Shown here: positions 16,001-22,962 of the stretch, piece after piece | Position numbering within the stretch: the stretch's first letter is position 1 | How the letters are laid out: every line of letters starts with the position of its first letter | Origin: Bacteroidales bacterium | Lineage (GTDB): Bacteria; Bacteroidota; Bacteroidia; Bacteroidales; P3 | DNA: 64,000 bases | Assembly (NCBI GenBank): GCA_017550405.1 | Contig: JAFZPH010000015.1 | Location: 1 to 64,000, forward strand | Reading direction: 5' to 3' | The notes under the pieces: model-generated | The model's input: only the letters and a program-made list of their open reading frames with translations | The model's database searches: none | Told to the model about the DNA's origin: nothing | Made by a program: the position numbers and the translations under genes

Positions 16001-17719
16001 TCCAACAACTATGGTTATAGCCAGATGCTCTACCCTGCCGACCTCACCGCTTCGGTCGACACGCTCTATGGCATCGCTTTCCTCCGCAGATACTATTACA
16101 CCAACACCGGCGATTCACCCCGCCTCATAGATGTCTATATCGGACAAACGACAACCGACACGCTCACCGCTCCCATCAGTGCCAGCAGCCTCACGTTGGC
16201 AGTGCAGAATTATCCGTTGCAGACCAGCGGTCAGGGTTGGATGATGATACCTTTTTCCACACCTGTGCCGCTCGACGGTGTAAGCAATCTTATTGTCACT
16301 ATCGATGACAATACTGGAGGCGTGGGTTCCATCCCCATAAGTTACGGTGCGCACCACTCCGATGTTGGCAGCATCATCTACTACAACGGATGGCCAGCCG
16401 TCAACGTCGACCCTTATACATTGGGTTTCGTCGTGTCGAGCAGCAGCAACATTCCCGACATACAGCTGCTTGGCCACTGTGTTACCGACCGCTGTTTGCC
16501 ACCTGTCGTCAGCGTGGAGCCCGATACCAACAGCCTCACTGTCGCTTGGACACAACGCGGCAGCGAGAGCCTGTGGCGCGTGGAATACCGCGAGGAGCGC
16601 GACAGCACTTGGATAATGGTGGACAGTGTTGCCAACACTACGTACACCATCATGGGTCTCAATGCCAGCACACGCTATCAGGTACGTGTCGGCTCGGTGT
16701 GCAGCGACACCCATATCATATACAGCGATGTGGTGACAACGGCCACCCTCTGCGGGACTATCGACACCGTGTGGCATCAAGTCTCCGTGACTACAAACCC
16801 CGACGGCACTGCCGCGACATACGGTAGTGGTCGCTACGCCCATGGCGACACTGTGGAGATTGGATTCCATCTGCCTGATACTGCCACCGAGGGCGGGTCC
16901 TGGCAGTTCATTGGTTGGGACGACAACAATTCGACCGACAATCCTCGTATGGTTGTTGTCGTCTCCGACACCCTCTTCACAGCCCTGTTCCAGTGGGTGG
17001 CTGACCCCCCTACATATCGTCTCACTCTCGTCGTGAACGACACCACAATGGGCAGCGTCGGTGGCGATGGAACCTATCTTGACGGAACCCTGGTCACCAT
17101 CGCCGCCATACCCAACGAGGGCTACCATTTCGTCCAGTGGAGCGACAGCGTGACCGATGCTGCCCGCACAATTGTCCTTCACAACGACATCAGCCTCACC
17201 GCCTTCTTTGCGCCTGACACCGTGTGGCATCAAGTCTCCGTGACCACAAACCCCGACGGCACTGCCGCGACATACGGTAGTGGTCGCTACGCCCATGGCG
17301 ACATAGTGGAGATTGGATTCCATCAGCCCGATACTGCGACCGAGGGCGGCTACTGGCAGTTCATCGGTTGGGACGACACCAATTCGACCGACAATCCTCG
17401 TATGGTTGTTGTCGTCTCCGACACCCTCTTCACAGCCCTGTTCCAATGGGTGGCCGACAGCGTAGGGATAGTTGATGTGGAAGGACTCACGAGGTGGGTG
17501 AGCGTCTATCCCAATCCCGCCTCCCACACTGTCATCATTCGTAGCGAAAGAGATTGCACCGTAGCCTTCCTATCGGCTGATGGTCGGGAGGTGATGCGCA
17601 TGGCGTGCCACGCTGGCGACAACCCTGTCGACATCCAACACTTTGCCCAAGGAGTCTATTTCCTCCGCGTAATCGACCTCCACCAGCCTCCCATCAAGCT
17701 CATCGTGACGAGGGAGTAA
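10028..17719 (+). CDS. Giant T9SS-secreted modular adhesin-like protein
   Basis: 2,563-residue surface or secreted protein. A signal peptide (1-22, ending EMQAQ) is followed by an N-terminal beta domain. Then come about six modules that each open with a Cys-containing LPW/LPY-x-x-DF segment (for example DCNPVTALPWEDGF, DCSGIALPYHEDF), typical of cleaved-adhesin/MAM-like jelly-roll domains. These alternate with PKD/Ig-like domains carrying a repeated WHSTLLD-type strand. Two fibronectin type III-like domains follow (near residues 1665-1740 and 2160-2240). Three InlB-type repeats come next, the first and third nearly identical. The last 75 residues are a T9SS type A sorting domain (VSVYPNPASHTVII ... 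GVYFLRVI). Probably exported and attached to the cell surface or released; binding target unknown. It has its own promoter and stands alone. Confidence 0.9.
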   Translation: MLKRMLSVLALSLLLGAEMQAQKIVDTWGFTTGVDTSLWMDITGMDSTLIDGHNTTTGMSNVCNIGFPFTLGATTHTQFSTNTNGTVRLGSGIASPSSYNQPLGSNISNGPKIEPFGRRGRYDDSCYTRMALLGDSGSRVLVVEARVKEYSSNLYPGYYSYQVQLFETGGLRIVYGDSDSTGYDGTSQNGVSATRGNTVDKDVVFIDFATHTVSRLDVACTLTNAVASWPERGRWYMLAPDSAACPYPPSVTSNNQDPTGIWLQNSYGGLADLRVMIPSAGIDTIWPMADSYFFLGGGFDPTTTYYGTVQSVCDSGRTSYRTRQFQFTTGCGPVIRLPWSEDFGTSTTTACWDVSQYTSTNKKWRRVGSAMRGGAASSTENPFNEHMVSPVFLLPDSDGIFLSWDYKSEEFVGAPHVEVRLAPCAADGTISSGVWTTLLTLDDYVANYTQQHVSLDPWRGEYVKVDFALTGIWGKYAWVDNVMLRLQQSPIAELQAPTIAQVGDSVNYVATMSEGVDSGVVYSWHSTLLNQTSTAVGGWSVVYTETGIDTITLVITNVYGADTVTAVVYVVDCNPVTALPWEDGFAHTDDCWVTSGWQKETTYAFHDEENAYRQFQNVMYASTTGAYMLSQPISLPATGMHNMKLWVECASPLTVRLSPTADTAIASFTDTLFTDLHSRNQSELWWQVADLEPYAGQTVRIGLFKEAGLQAFVNRVKIDYDTLPVLWQVVVPSLGSTDSTIVCSAALRRGSTDSLTVTWHSTLLDSTWVVNGDYSIGIHYPFGGMDTVTVVAANAYGADTVTKTVRVSDCNPATSLPWMEDFSDGALCWYTPQGSNWATTTWSGNRYLYLNVLNDTLSNWIFSKEIVLPADTNLLPHLFWRPSWLLTLDIGVYDHLRYSVMITTDSDYTDTTNYTVLYTDNLRRSRFGFDDLLSASLAVYAGQHIHIAFRSYPHHLIRTVSVHDQYINIDDVLIRTTEVPVLSVTADANRYYYGDTATFTATLIEGNRAGISYTWHSTLLDSTLTTTTGSLRLTYGLLDGSDTVSVVVTNAYGSDTARVVVRSQMITTPSITGFTAEGKVFRQGLDKAEVGDTVDYLITRNNCIATGVAYSLHSTLLDTSVTVSAAAETVRIPLVYTIEGVDTLTATIANIFDTSTSSTPLRLMVSNCPGVSVPFFEDFEGIGVEDDQIPCWPGWWRLCNLSDTNHAAHPGGTASLHPLLISPLITLPTDTLGLQLSWYSHPANYSSTSLPVKVLISPTGGKYFDDFTDTLFVGNVPNDDYHAVLLDDYLGEQIRFAFNYNWGYEFSIDNIRVDYDRSAPQLGIDMPDTVYTYDSLSVVATLAAGSPQGFAYSLHSSIGTVIGTGDSVTLFYTNVGTDTLIVVATNDYGSDTALLTVEVRNHPLPQAAISGPGLVETGDTLTLTALLNNCSQYGLGVSWHSSLTGNSAFGYLFQQVYSTGGIDTVTLTVSNHFGADTAIWVIRVLDCSGIALPYHEDFEEVTAVSSSTVGYLPGCWSYNWNGSNAAYAPHVITTGGYQFLSGIPNNALLLLAGSATGHGSLAEVVLPRFADSLQHLSIAFDYWSESSGTLTVGYLYDNLFHAVATIPNHGGNYLRDTVNFASAFSPDGRIALHWSHATSYWGVAIDNVDVFSDNTIYINQPDSLTVDSIDVVSARVSWGAVTGATAYHVVMDSVVDTVVGSRSFGLTGLAPHTTYTVGVAAVVGTDTGRYATTTFTTLCGIRLPYYNDFSQGNNSIDCWTNYRTSSEIYQQQLSIAIDVYSECQMATPVIQAPGNSLFVTFQLKRRTSSREVSLIVGAMTDPTDASTFIPIDTFAVGSSWTECQFNTRGLGTTPLAIAFRPYNSYNELLIDDLLIESPTPCARLFSVEATVLSATSAELSWEYDIESDLPITGALITLYDLTSGDTTLFIAHGTDTTLNGLPLLHTFRADISTLCDSATSEALSVSFTPHPMACVELQGDDVYVTSQPVQNSNNYGYSQMLYPADLTASVDTLYGIAFLRRYYYTNTGDSPRLIDVYIGQTTTDTLTAPISASSLTLAVQNYPLQTSGQGWMMIPFSTPVPLDGVSNLIVTIDDNTGGVGSIPISYGAHHSDVGSIIYYNGWPAVNVDPYTLGFVVSSSSNIPDIQLLGHCVTDRCLPPVVSVEPDTNSLTVAWTQRGSESLWRVEYREERDSTWIMVDSVANTTYTIMGLNASTRYQVRVGSVCSDTHIIYSDVVTTATLCGTIDTVWHQVSVTTNPDGTAATYGSGRYAHGDTVEIGFHLPDTATEGGSWQFIGWDDNNSTDNPRMVVVVSDTLFTALFQWVADPPTYRLTLVVNDTTMGSVGGDGTYLDGTLVTIAAIPNEGYHFVQWSDSVTDAARTIVLHNDISLTAFFAPDTVWHQVSVTTNPDGTAATYGSGRYAHGDIVEIGFHQPDTATEGGYWQFIGWDDTNSTDNPRMVVVVSDTLFTALFQWVADSVGIVDVEGLTRWVSVYPNPASHTVIIRSERDCTVAFLSADGREVMRMACHAGDNPVDIQHFAQGVYFLRVIDLHQPPIKLIVTRE
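16763..17005 (+). repeat. 243-bp direct repeat, copy 1
   Basis: Nearly identical at DNA level to 17216-17458. It encodes an 81-residue InlB-type repeat (VWHQVSVTTNPDGTAATYGS...). The few differences include LPDT/QPDT and GSW/GYW. Confidence 0.9.
17216..17458 (+). repeat. 243-bp direct repeat, copy 2
   Basis: Second copy, exactly 453 bp downstream of copy 1 and in the same frame, separated by a diverged repeat of the same fold. Near-identity at synonymous sites points to recent duplication or gene conversion. Confidence 0.9.
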
Positions 17720-17737
17720 GGTTTTCTGAATTCGTTA

Positions 17738-17783
17738 ATGAGTGAATGTATTAATTAGTTAATTGATTAACACATTCACTCAT
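17738..17783. terminator. Convergent-gene hairpin
   Basis: ATGAGTGAATGTATTAAT (17738-17755) pairs with 17766-17783 with a single mismatch around a 10-nt loop. It lies between two convergent genes and could stop transcription from both sides. There is no T-run, so terminator function is inferred from position. Related TTAACACATTCACGCA repeats continue to 17840. Confidence 0.45.
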
Positions 17784-17844
17784 TGATATTAACGCATTAA
17801 CACATTCACGCATTAACACATTCTCACGTTCCCACATTAAAAAG

Positions 17845-19089
17845 CTATGCTCCTGCCGTGACGGTCACCATGTCGATGAGGGTGGATTGGGCGAGGGAGA
17901 GGAGCTGGGCGGGGGTGACAGTGGCGAGGGTCTCCATAAGGTTGGTGGATAGGCGCTCGTCGACATCGGTGACGACCATCTGGCGGTAGCGTTCGGAGAT
18001 TTCGAAGGTGCCGTCGATGCTGCGGATAAAGTCGCCCATCATAAAGTTGCGCACGCGTTCGAGTTCGGCATCGGAGACGGGCTCCTGCCGCAGGCGTTCA
18101 ATCTCGAGGTTTATCTCGTTGACGGCGTCGTGTGTGGCTTGGGCGGCAACATCGGCGGTGATGAAGAGGATGATGCTGTCGCGGAATATCTGTGTCTGGC
18201 TGTAGATGCCGTAGGTGTAGCCTTTGTCTTCGCGCAGGTTGCTCATGAGGCGTGAGCCGAAATAGCCGCCGAGTACGGTGTTGAGCACCATGAAGCGGGA
18301 GTAGTCCATGCTGTGCCATGGGAAGGGGAGGAGGCGTCCGATGCGGATGGTGGACTGTACGGCATCGGGCAGTGGGGCGTGAGCAGGAGGGACAAGGGGC
18401 TGGGGACTGACCGGCAGGGCGATACGCATAGGGGCAGGAGCGTCGGCTTGAGGGGCAAGATATTGGTCGGCAAGCTGGAGCAGCTCGTCGTCAATCGGGC
18501 CGCTGAGGACGAGGTGGGCGTGAGCCAGGGAATAGTGGCGGTGGATGAAGTCCTGCACATGGGCGAGGGTGAGATGCTGCATGTCGTCGGGTCGGGCATA
18601 GGTGCCCAGCGGGTGGTCGGGACCATACAGGAGTTGGTAGTGGAGGTTGCGGGCCAGATAGTTGGTCTTTTGGAAGTTGGTCTTGAGCTGGGTGGTGCGA
18701 CGGCTGATATAGGCCTCGAACAGGTTGGGGGTGACGACAGGCGACTGGAACATTTCGGCAACGAGGGGGAGGAGTTGTCCGGCAAAGCGTCGGAGGAGGT
18801 AGAAAGAGATGTTGCCGGAACAGACGTCGGACATGCGTTCGACAACAATGCCGTGGAAGTCGAGGAACTGGGCCATCTGGTCGGCGGTACGCTGTGCGGT
18901 GGCTTCGCCGAAGAGCTGGCTGGCGGCATGGGCCTGGCTTTTGTGGCTCTGATAGGCACTGCCGGCCTCAAGTGTGATGTCGAGCTTGATGAGTCCGATG
19001 GAGTTGTTGCAGAAAGTATAGAGGGTGTTGCCGTTGGGTAGTGTGTGACGGCCAGGCAGGAGGGGTTCGAGAGACGGGGGCTTAAGCAT
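17845..19089 (-). CDS. M16 peptidase-like protein lacking the zinc motif
   Basis: 414 aa with the two-domain M16 layout: N-terminal NGNTLYTF ... AGSAYQSHKSQAHAASQLFGEAT, and C-terminal LNTVLGGYFGSRLMSNLREDKGYTYGIYS, the family's R/Y substrate motif. The zinc-binding HXXEH expected in the first domain is absent; the matching segment has AHAASQL. It is therefore probably the non-catalytic subunit of a heterodimer, or a scaffold. No signal peptide is seen. It lies 45 nt downstream of the TonB-dependent receptor on the same strand. A partner with an intact HXXEH is not in the window. Confidence 0.85.
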   Translation of the reverse strand: MLKPPSLEPLLPGRHTLPNGNTLYTFCNNSIGLIKLDITLEAGSAYQSHKSQAHAASQLFGEATAQRTADQMAQFLDFHGIVVERMSDVCSGNISFYLLRRFAGQLLPLVAEMFQSPVVTPNLFEAYISRRTTQLKTNFQKTNYLARNLHYQLLYGPDHPLGTYARPDDMQHLTLAHVQDFIHRHYSLAHAHLVLSGPIDDELLQLADQYLAPQADAPAPMRIALPVSPQPLVPPAHAPLPDAVQSTIRIGRLLPFPWHSMDYSRFMVLNTVLGGYFGSRLMSNLREDKGYTYGIYSQTQIFRDSIILFITADVAAQATHDAVNEINLEIERLRQEPVSDAELERVRNFMMGDFIRSIDGTFEISERYRQMVVTDVDERLSTNLMETLATVTPAQLLSLAQSTLIDMVTVTAGA

Positions 19090-19134
19090 TGAATGATGGA
19101 TTAAGGATGGTGAACTTGATGGGTGGGGTGGACT

Positions 19135-21591
19135 TTAGAAGGTGGCACTCAGTTTGATGTTGAATTGGCGAGAGGTGAGGTAGTTGGGGACGGCCCAGTA
19201 GTAGTTGGTGTAGTCGGCCACCCAGATGAAGGAGACGACGTTGTGGTAGTCGAAGAGGTTAAATACCTCGACGGTGACGGAGATGTCGTCGAACAGCTGA
19301 CCGATGCGCGAGCGTCGGATGCGGTCGAAACGTGTAAGCTGGATAGTGTTGCCCCAGTCGGCACGGAAGTAGGGCGGGATATAGCGTTCGATGGAGCGGT
19401 CGGTCTGGTTGGGGTAGGTGGTCGGAGTGCGGGTGCCGTAGATAAAGCTGAGGCTCATGCGCCACCAGGGGAGCGAGGGCAGGTAGTCCTGAACGAATAT
19501 CTTGAAGCTGAAGCGTTGGTCGGTGGGACGGTTGAGCCAGCCGAGATTGTCGTTAAGCAGGTCTTCCTGAGTCTTCATGACCGAGACGGAGGCCCATGAC
19601 TCCAACCCTGGGACGAAGTCGCCGTTAATTCGGAGCGAGGCCCCTGTGGCGTAGCCTACCGCAGGCTCGGAGGGGTTGTATCGGATGCGGAGGTTGTCGA
19701 TGGTGTAAGGGATGAGGTGGGTGATGTATTTGTAGTAGAAGTCAGCAGTAAGGCGGAAAGGCATGCCCCAAAGGCGGAGGTTCCAATCGATAGAAGCGGA
19801 GGCGAGATAGGAACGCTGGGCGGGGACGCCGGTGCATAGCGAGCCGTCGGGGTTGCGCAGTTCGCGGTAGAGTGTAGGCTGCTGGTAGATGCCTGCAACG
19901 AGACGGTAGAGGAGGTCGGGACCGGAATGGGGTTTGAAACTGGCCGAGAGGCGAGGGGAGAGAAGGGATTGGCTGTTAAGCACTGCGGAGTCGGAGCGGG
20001 TGTTGTAGTATTGTCCGCGGAGACCGGCGGTGATGCGGAAGAGGTTGTCGTGACGTGTGAAGAGGTTGATGTCGCGCTGCACATAGGCGATACCGCGTAG
20101 TGTCTGCACCCGGTTGGCAGCGTTGCAGTAGAGCTGCAGGAGGGGATTGAAGACGGCGGTGTCGTCAAGGCCGGGAGTGTGGTGGTCGGTGGGGTAGGCG
20201 TAGTCGGCGCTGTCCACCCACTTCCATTCGCGAAGTCGTCCGGAGGTGCGCTCCAGTTGTGCCTGAAGGCCGAAATTCCATGAGCCGAGAAGCGCGTAGC
20301 GGACCATCTTGAGCTGGGAGGAGAAAATGGTCATGTCCTGACGGTTGCGTGCATGCTCGAGGAATGTGCCGACGCCCTGGTCGAACTGGTTGGTGTCGGC
20401 GGCGTTTTCGCCCACACCGATGGCATAGAGCCAGTATTGGCTTTGAATATCGTAGTTCTCCTGCTCGCGGTTGGAGAGGGCTGAGTTAATCCATTGTATC
20501 TGGAGGTCGTCGTTGGGGTGGTAGTTGAGGGTGAAGGCTCCGAGAAGCGTGCGGTAGCGGTCGTCCTCGAGGCCGTCGAAATAGACGTTGAGCTTGAGCG
20601 ACTGGTTGAAGGTGCCGAAGGTGGTGGTGCGGGTGTAGGGGACAAGTCCATAGATGTTGTTGGTCCATACGGAGAGAAGGCTGAGGTCGAGGCTGTCGTT
20701 TACGCGGTAGCGCAGGATGGCCTGAAGGTCGGTGTAGGCGGTGGAATAGTTGCCCTCGGTGTCCATGCTTTTGAAGAGGTAGCGGTTGCTGTGGTGGCGG
20801 AAACCGACGGCGTATGAAAACCGGTTGCCTATGGTACCCTGTGCCGAGGCAGAGCCTCCGAGGAGCGAGAGCGAGACGCGACGGATGGGCTCGGTGGGAC
20901 GGCTGTAGATAATGTCGAGAACAGAGGACATACGGTCGCCGTAGGTGGCGTCGAAGCCGCCAGGGGAGAAGGTGATATGGTCGACGAGGTCGGGATTGAT
21001 GATACTGAGACCCTCCTGTTGGCCGCTGCGGACCAGCTGCGGACGGTAGATCTCTACACCGTCGATATAGACCAAGTTCTCGTCGAAGGAGCCTCCACGC
21101 ACGGAGTATTGCGACGAAAGCTCGTTGTTGGAGTTGACGTCGGGAAGGGTTTTGATGATGGATTCGACACTCTGACTCGGGCCAACGTTGTTTTCGATGC
21201 GTTTGATGTTGATTTGGGTAAACGCGCTGGAGCGGATGCGGTCGTCGCTGACGGTGACGGCATCGAGCTGTTTGGCGGCAGGACGGAGGTTGATGTCGAG
21301 CTGGATGGTTTCCCCCGCGGCGATGAGGATGCGGCGTTCCTGAGTTTCAAACCCTGTGCAGGAGAACCGGACGGTTACGGAGTCGGTCTGGTTGATGGAG
21401 AGCGTGTAGCGGCCGCGGTTGTCGGTAGTGGTGCCGTAGGGTGTGGCCACACTGACGACACCGATGGAGGCGTAGGGGACGGGTTCGCCGTCGGTGGAGA
21501 CTACGCGCCCCTGCAGGTTCCCCTGTGCCTGCAAGGAGGTGAAAAAGCATGGCAATAAGGCCAGTAGAGTTATGAATAGTATCTTGTTCAT
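19135..21591 (-). CDS. TonB-dependent outer-membrane receptor
   Basis: 818-residue outer-membrane importer or signalling receptor. A signal peptide (1-23, ending SLQAQ) is followed by a carboxypeptidase-regulatory-like beta-sandwich (GNLQGRVVSTDGEPVPYASI). The plug domain contains SIIKTLPDVNS, YSVRGGSFDENLVYIDGVEIY and GGFDATYGDR. A 22-strand-type barrel follows, ending in LSATF with a terminal Phe. No SusD partner follows, so it is not a standard polysaccharide-utilisation pair. It is followed by the M16-like gene. The substrate cannot be read from the sequence. Confidence 0.9.
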   Translation of the reverse strand: MNKILFITLLALLPCFFTSLQAQGNLQGRVVSTDGEPVPYASIGVVSVATPYGTTTDNRGRYTLSINQTDSVTVRFSCTGFETQERRILIAAGETIQLDINLRPAAKQLDAVTVSDDRIRSSAFTQINIKRIENNVGPSQSVESIIKTLPDVNSNNELSSQYSVRGGSFDENLVYIDGVEIYRPQLVRSGQQEGLSIINPDLVDHITFSPGGFDATYGDRMSSVLDIIYSRPTEPIRRVSLSLLGGSASAQGTIGNRFSYAVGFRHHSNRYLFKSMDTEGNYSTAYTDLQAILRYRVNDSLDLSLLSVWTNNIYGLVPYTRTTTFGTFNQSLKLNVYFDGLEDDRYRTLLGAFTLNYHPNDDLQIQWINSALSNREQENYDIQSQYWLYAIGVGENAADTNQFDQGVGTFLEHARNRQDMTIFSSQLKMVRYALLGSWNFGLQAQLERTSGRLREWKWVDSADYAYPTDHHTPGLDDTAVFNPLLQLYCNAANRVQTLRGIAYVQRDINLFTRHDNLFRITAGLRGQYYNTRSDSAVLNSQSLLSPRLSASFKPHSGPDLLYRLVAGIYQQPTLYRELRNPDGSLCTGVPAQRSYLASASIDWNLRLWGMPFRLTADFYYKYITHLIPYTIDNLRIRYNPSEPAVGYATGASLRINGDFVPGLESWASVSVMKTQEDLLNDNLGWLNRPTDQRFSFKIFVQDYLPSLPWWRMSLSFIYGTRTPTTYPNQTDRSIERYIPPYFRADWGNTIQLTRFDRIRRSRIGQLFDDISVTVEVFNLFDYHNVVSFIWVADYTNYYWAVPNYLTSRQFNIKLSATF

Positions 21592-21633
21592 TAAAAAAAA
21601 CGTTTGATAAACGAAGTATTTGAAAAAAAATTG

Positions 21634-21641
21634 TATTTTTG
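21634..21641 (+). promoter_or_regulatory. -7 box (TATTTTTG) for the YwqK-type gene
   Basis: The box lies 79 nt before the ATG at 21720, in the 130-bp gap shared with the divergent TonB-dependent receptor. Confidence 0.55.
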
Positions 21642-21719
21642 CAAATTATTTTGGAGGAATAACTCCGCAATATAATTATTGATTACAAGCCCTGAACTGG
21701 GCATAAATTTTTGAAGAAG

Positions 21720-22760
21720 ATGAAATGTAAGGTATTATTATTGGTGCTGTTGTTGGCGGGCATGGCCTGTCAGGCACAGAATCAGATTGACAAACAGGGA
21801 CGCCGTCAAGGCCATTGGCTGAAGACCGACAATCAGGGTGCCAAGGTGTATGAAGGCACTTTTGTGGACGGGTTGGAGACGGGTACTTTCACCTATTTCT
21901 ACCCCGACGGGAAGGTGCGCATACGCAACGAGTACTCGGTGCCGGGAAAGATATGCCAGCACACCGTTTACGATGCTGAAGGCAATATGCTGGCCAAGGG
22001 TACCTTCAACCAGAAGAACCGCGATGGCTTGTGGCAGTTCTTCTCGAAGAATGGGAAACTGCTGAAGATAACCAATTACAAGATGGGCGTCCGCCACGGC
22101 GAGCAGGTGCTGTTCAATTCGGACGGTGACACCATAGAAGTGAGCAACTGGAACGACAATCACCGTCATGGCCGCTGGTGGAAACGCATCGGCACGAAGG
22201 GCTATATCACGGCAACCTATGTGCATGGCGGCATCGAGGGGAAGTTGGTGGAGTATGACGACAACGGAAAACTGGTGCGCGAAGGCCATTATGAGAATGG
22301 CGACCGCCAGGGCGCTTTCCGCTATTATGAGGATGGTCAGAAAGTGATAGAAGAGACCTGGAGCAAGGGTGTGCTGCGCGATAAGCTGGTACGCCTGAAA
22401 GTGCCGGAGGAGATGTTCGTCTCGGTCAACGACATCAATTTTATGGTTCCGCAGGGAAAGAACAAGACCATTGTCTATCTGCCTGACGGCACCAAGCTGC
22501 TTGATGAGGAAGAGCCGGAACGCTTGTATGCCCATGTGGGCGACGGACGCTTCACCCTCGCCAACAAGGAGGCTCGTATCATGGTGGCCACAGAGCTTAT
22601 TGTCGGCACCACGCGCGACAGCGAGGGTAGGGAAATCCTAAGCCTCGACCCCATGCCCGATTTCGTGATTTATCCCGATGAAGACTGCGTAAAGATGTTG
22701 AAGAGTCTGCAGATGCAGAAAGAGACAATCGACGCAGGCGGACAATTCGATTTTGATTAA
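21720..22760 (+). CDS. Secreted YwqK/MORN-repeat protein
   Basis: 346 aa. A signal peptide (ending ACQAQ) is followed by seven or so MORN-like repeats of about 22 residues (GTFVDGLETGTFTYFYPDGKV, GHYENGDRQGAFRYYEDGQKV and others) up to residue about 220. A C-terminal domain (225-346) has no recognised fold. Database labels of 'YwqK family antitoxin' come from a distant relative; a secreted protein like this is unlikely to be an antitoxin. The start is set at ATG 21720; a TTG three codons upstream is the alternative. It has its own promoter and is followed by a hairpin. Confidence 0.75.
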   Translation: MKCKVLLLVLLLAGMACQAQNQIDKQGRRQGHWLKTDNQGAKVYEGTFVDGLETGTFTYFYPDGKVRIRNEYSVPGKICQHTVYDAEGNMLAKGTFNQKNRDGLWQFFSKNGKLLKITNYKMGVRHGEQVLFNSDGDTIEVSNWNDNHRHGRWWKRIGTKGYITATYVHGGIEGKLVEYDDNGKLVREGHYENGDRQGAFRYYEDGQKVIEETWSKGVLRDKLVRLKVPEEMFVSVNDINFMVPQGKNKTIVYLPDGTKLLDEEEPERLYAHVGDGRFTLANKEARIMVATELIVGTTRDSEGREILSLDPMPDFVIYPDEDCVKMLKSLQMQKETIDAGGQFDFD

Positions 22761-22766
22761 CAAAAA

Positions 22767-22795
22767 GAAGGGGACACCAATCGGTGCCCCCTTTC
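22767..22795 (+). terminator. Stem-loop after the YwqK-type gene
   Basis: GAAGGGG...CACC pairs with GGTG...CCCCTTTC around an AATC loop, with one internal mismatch. It starts 7 nt after the stop codon. Confidence 0.6.
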
Positions 22796-22962
22796 CCATT
22801 AAACACTATTACAAAATCCTATTTAGGTAAAACAAAAAAACCTAAGCATTTGATTGATGGCTCTATGAAGTGCTTTTTCTCTTTCAAATGCGTTTGCAAA
22901 ATTACTAATAATTATTGATTTGGCAAATGTTCTGATTGCTTTTTAAATCTTTTTAACCATAT

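Noticed and set aside
16115-17527. 470-residue minus-strand frame within the giant T9SS gene
   Set aside because: Opposite strand of a clear domain-bearing region; it also shows the 243-bp duplication passively.
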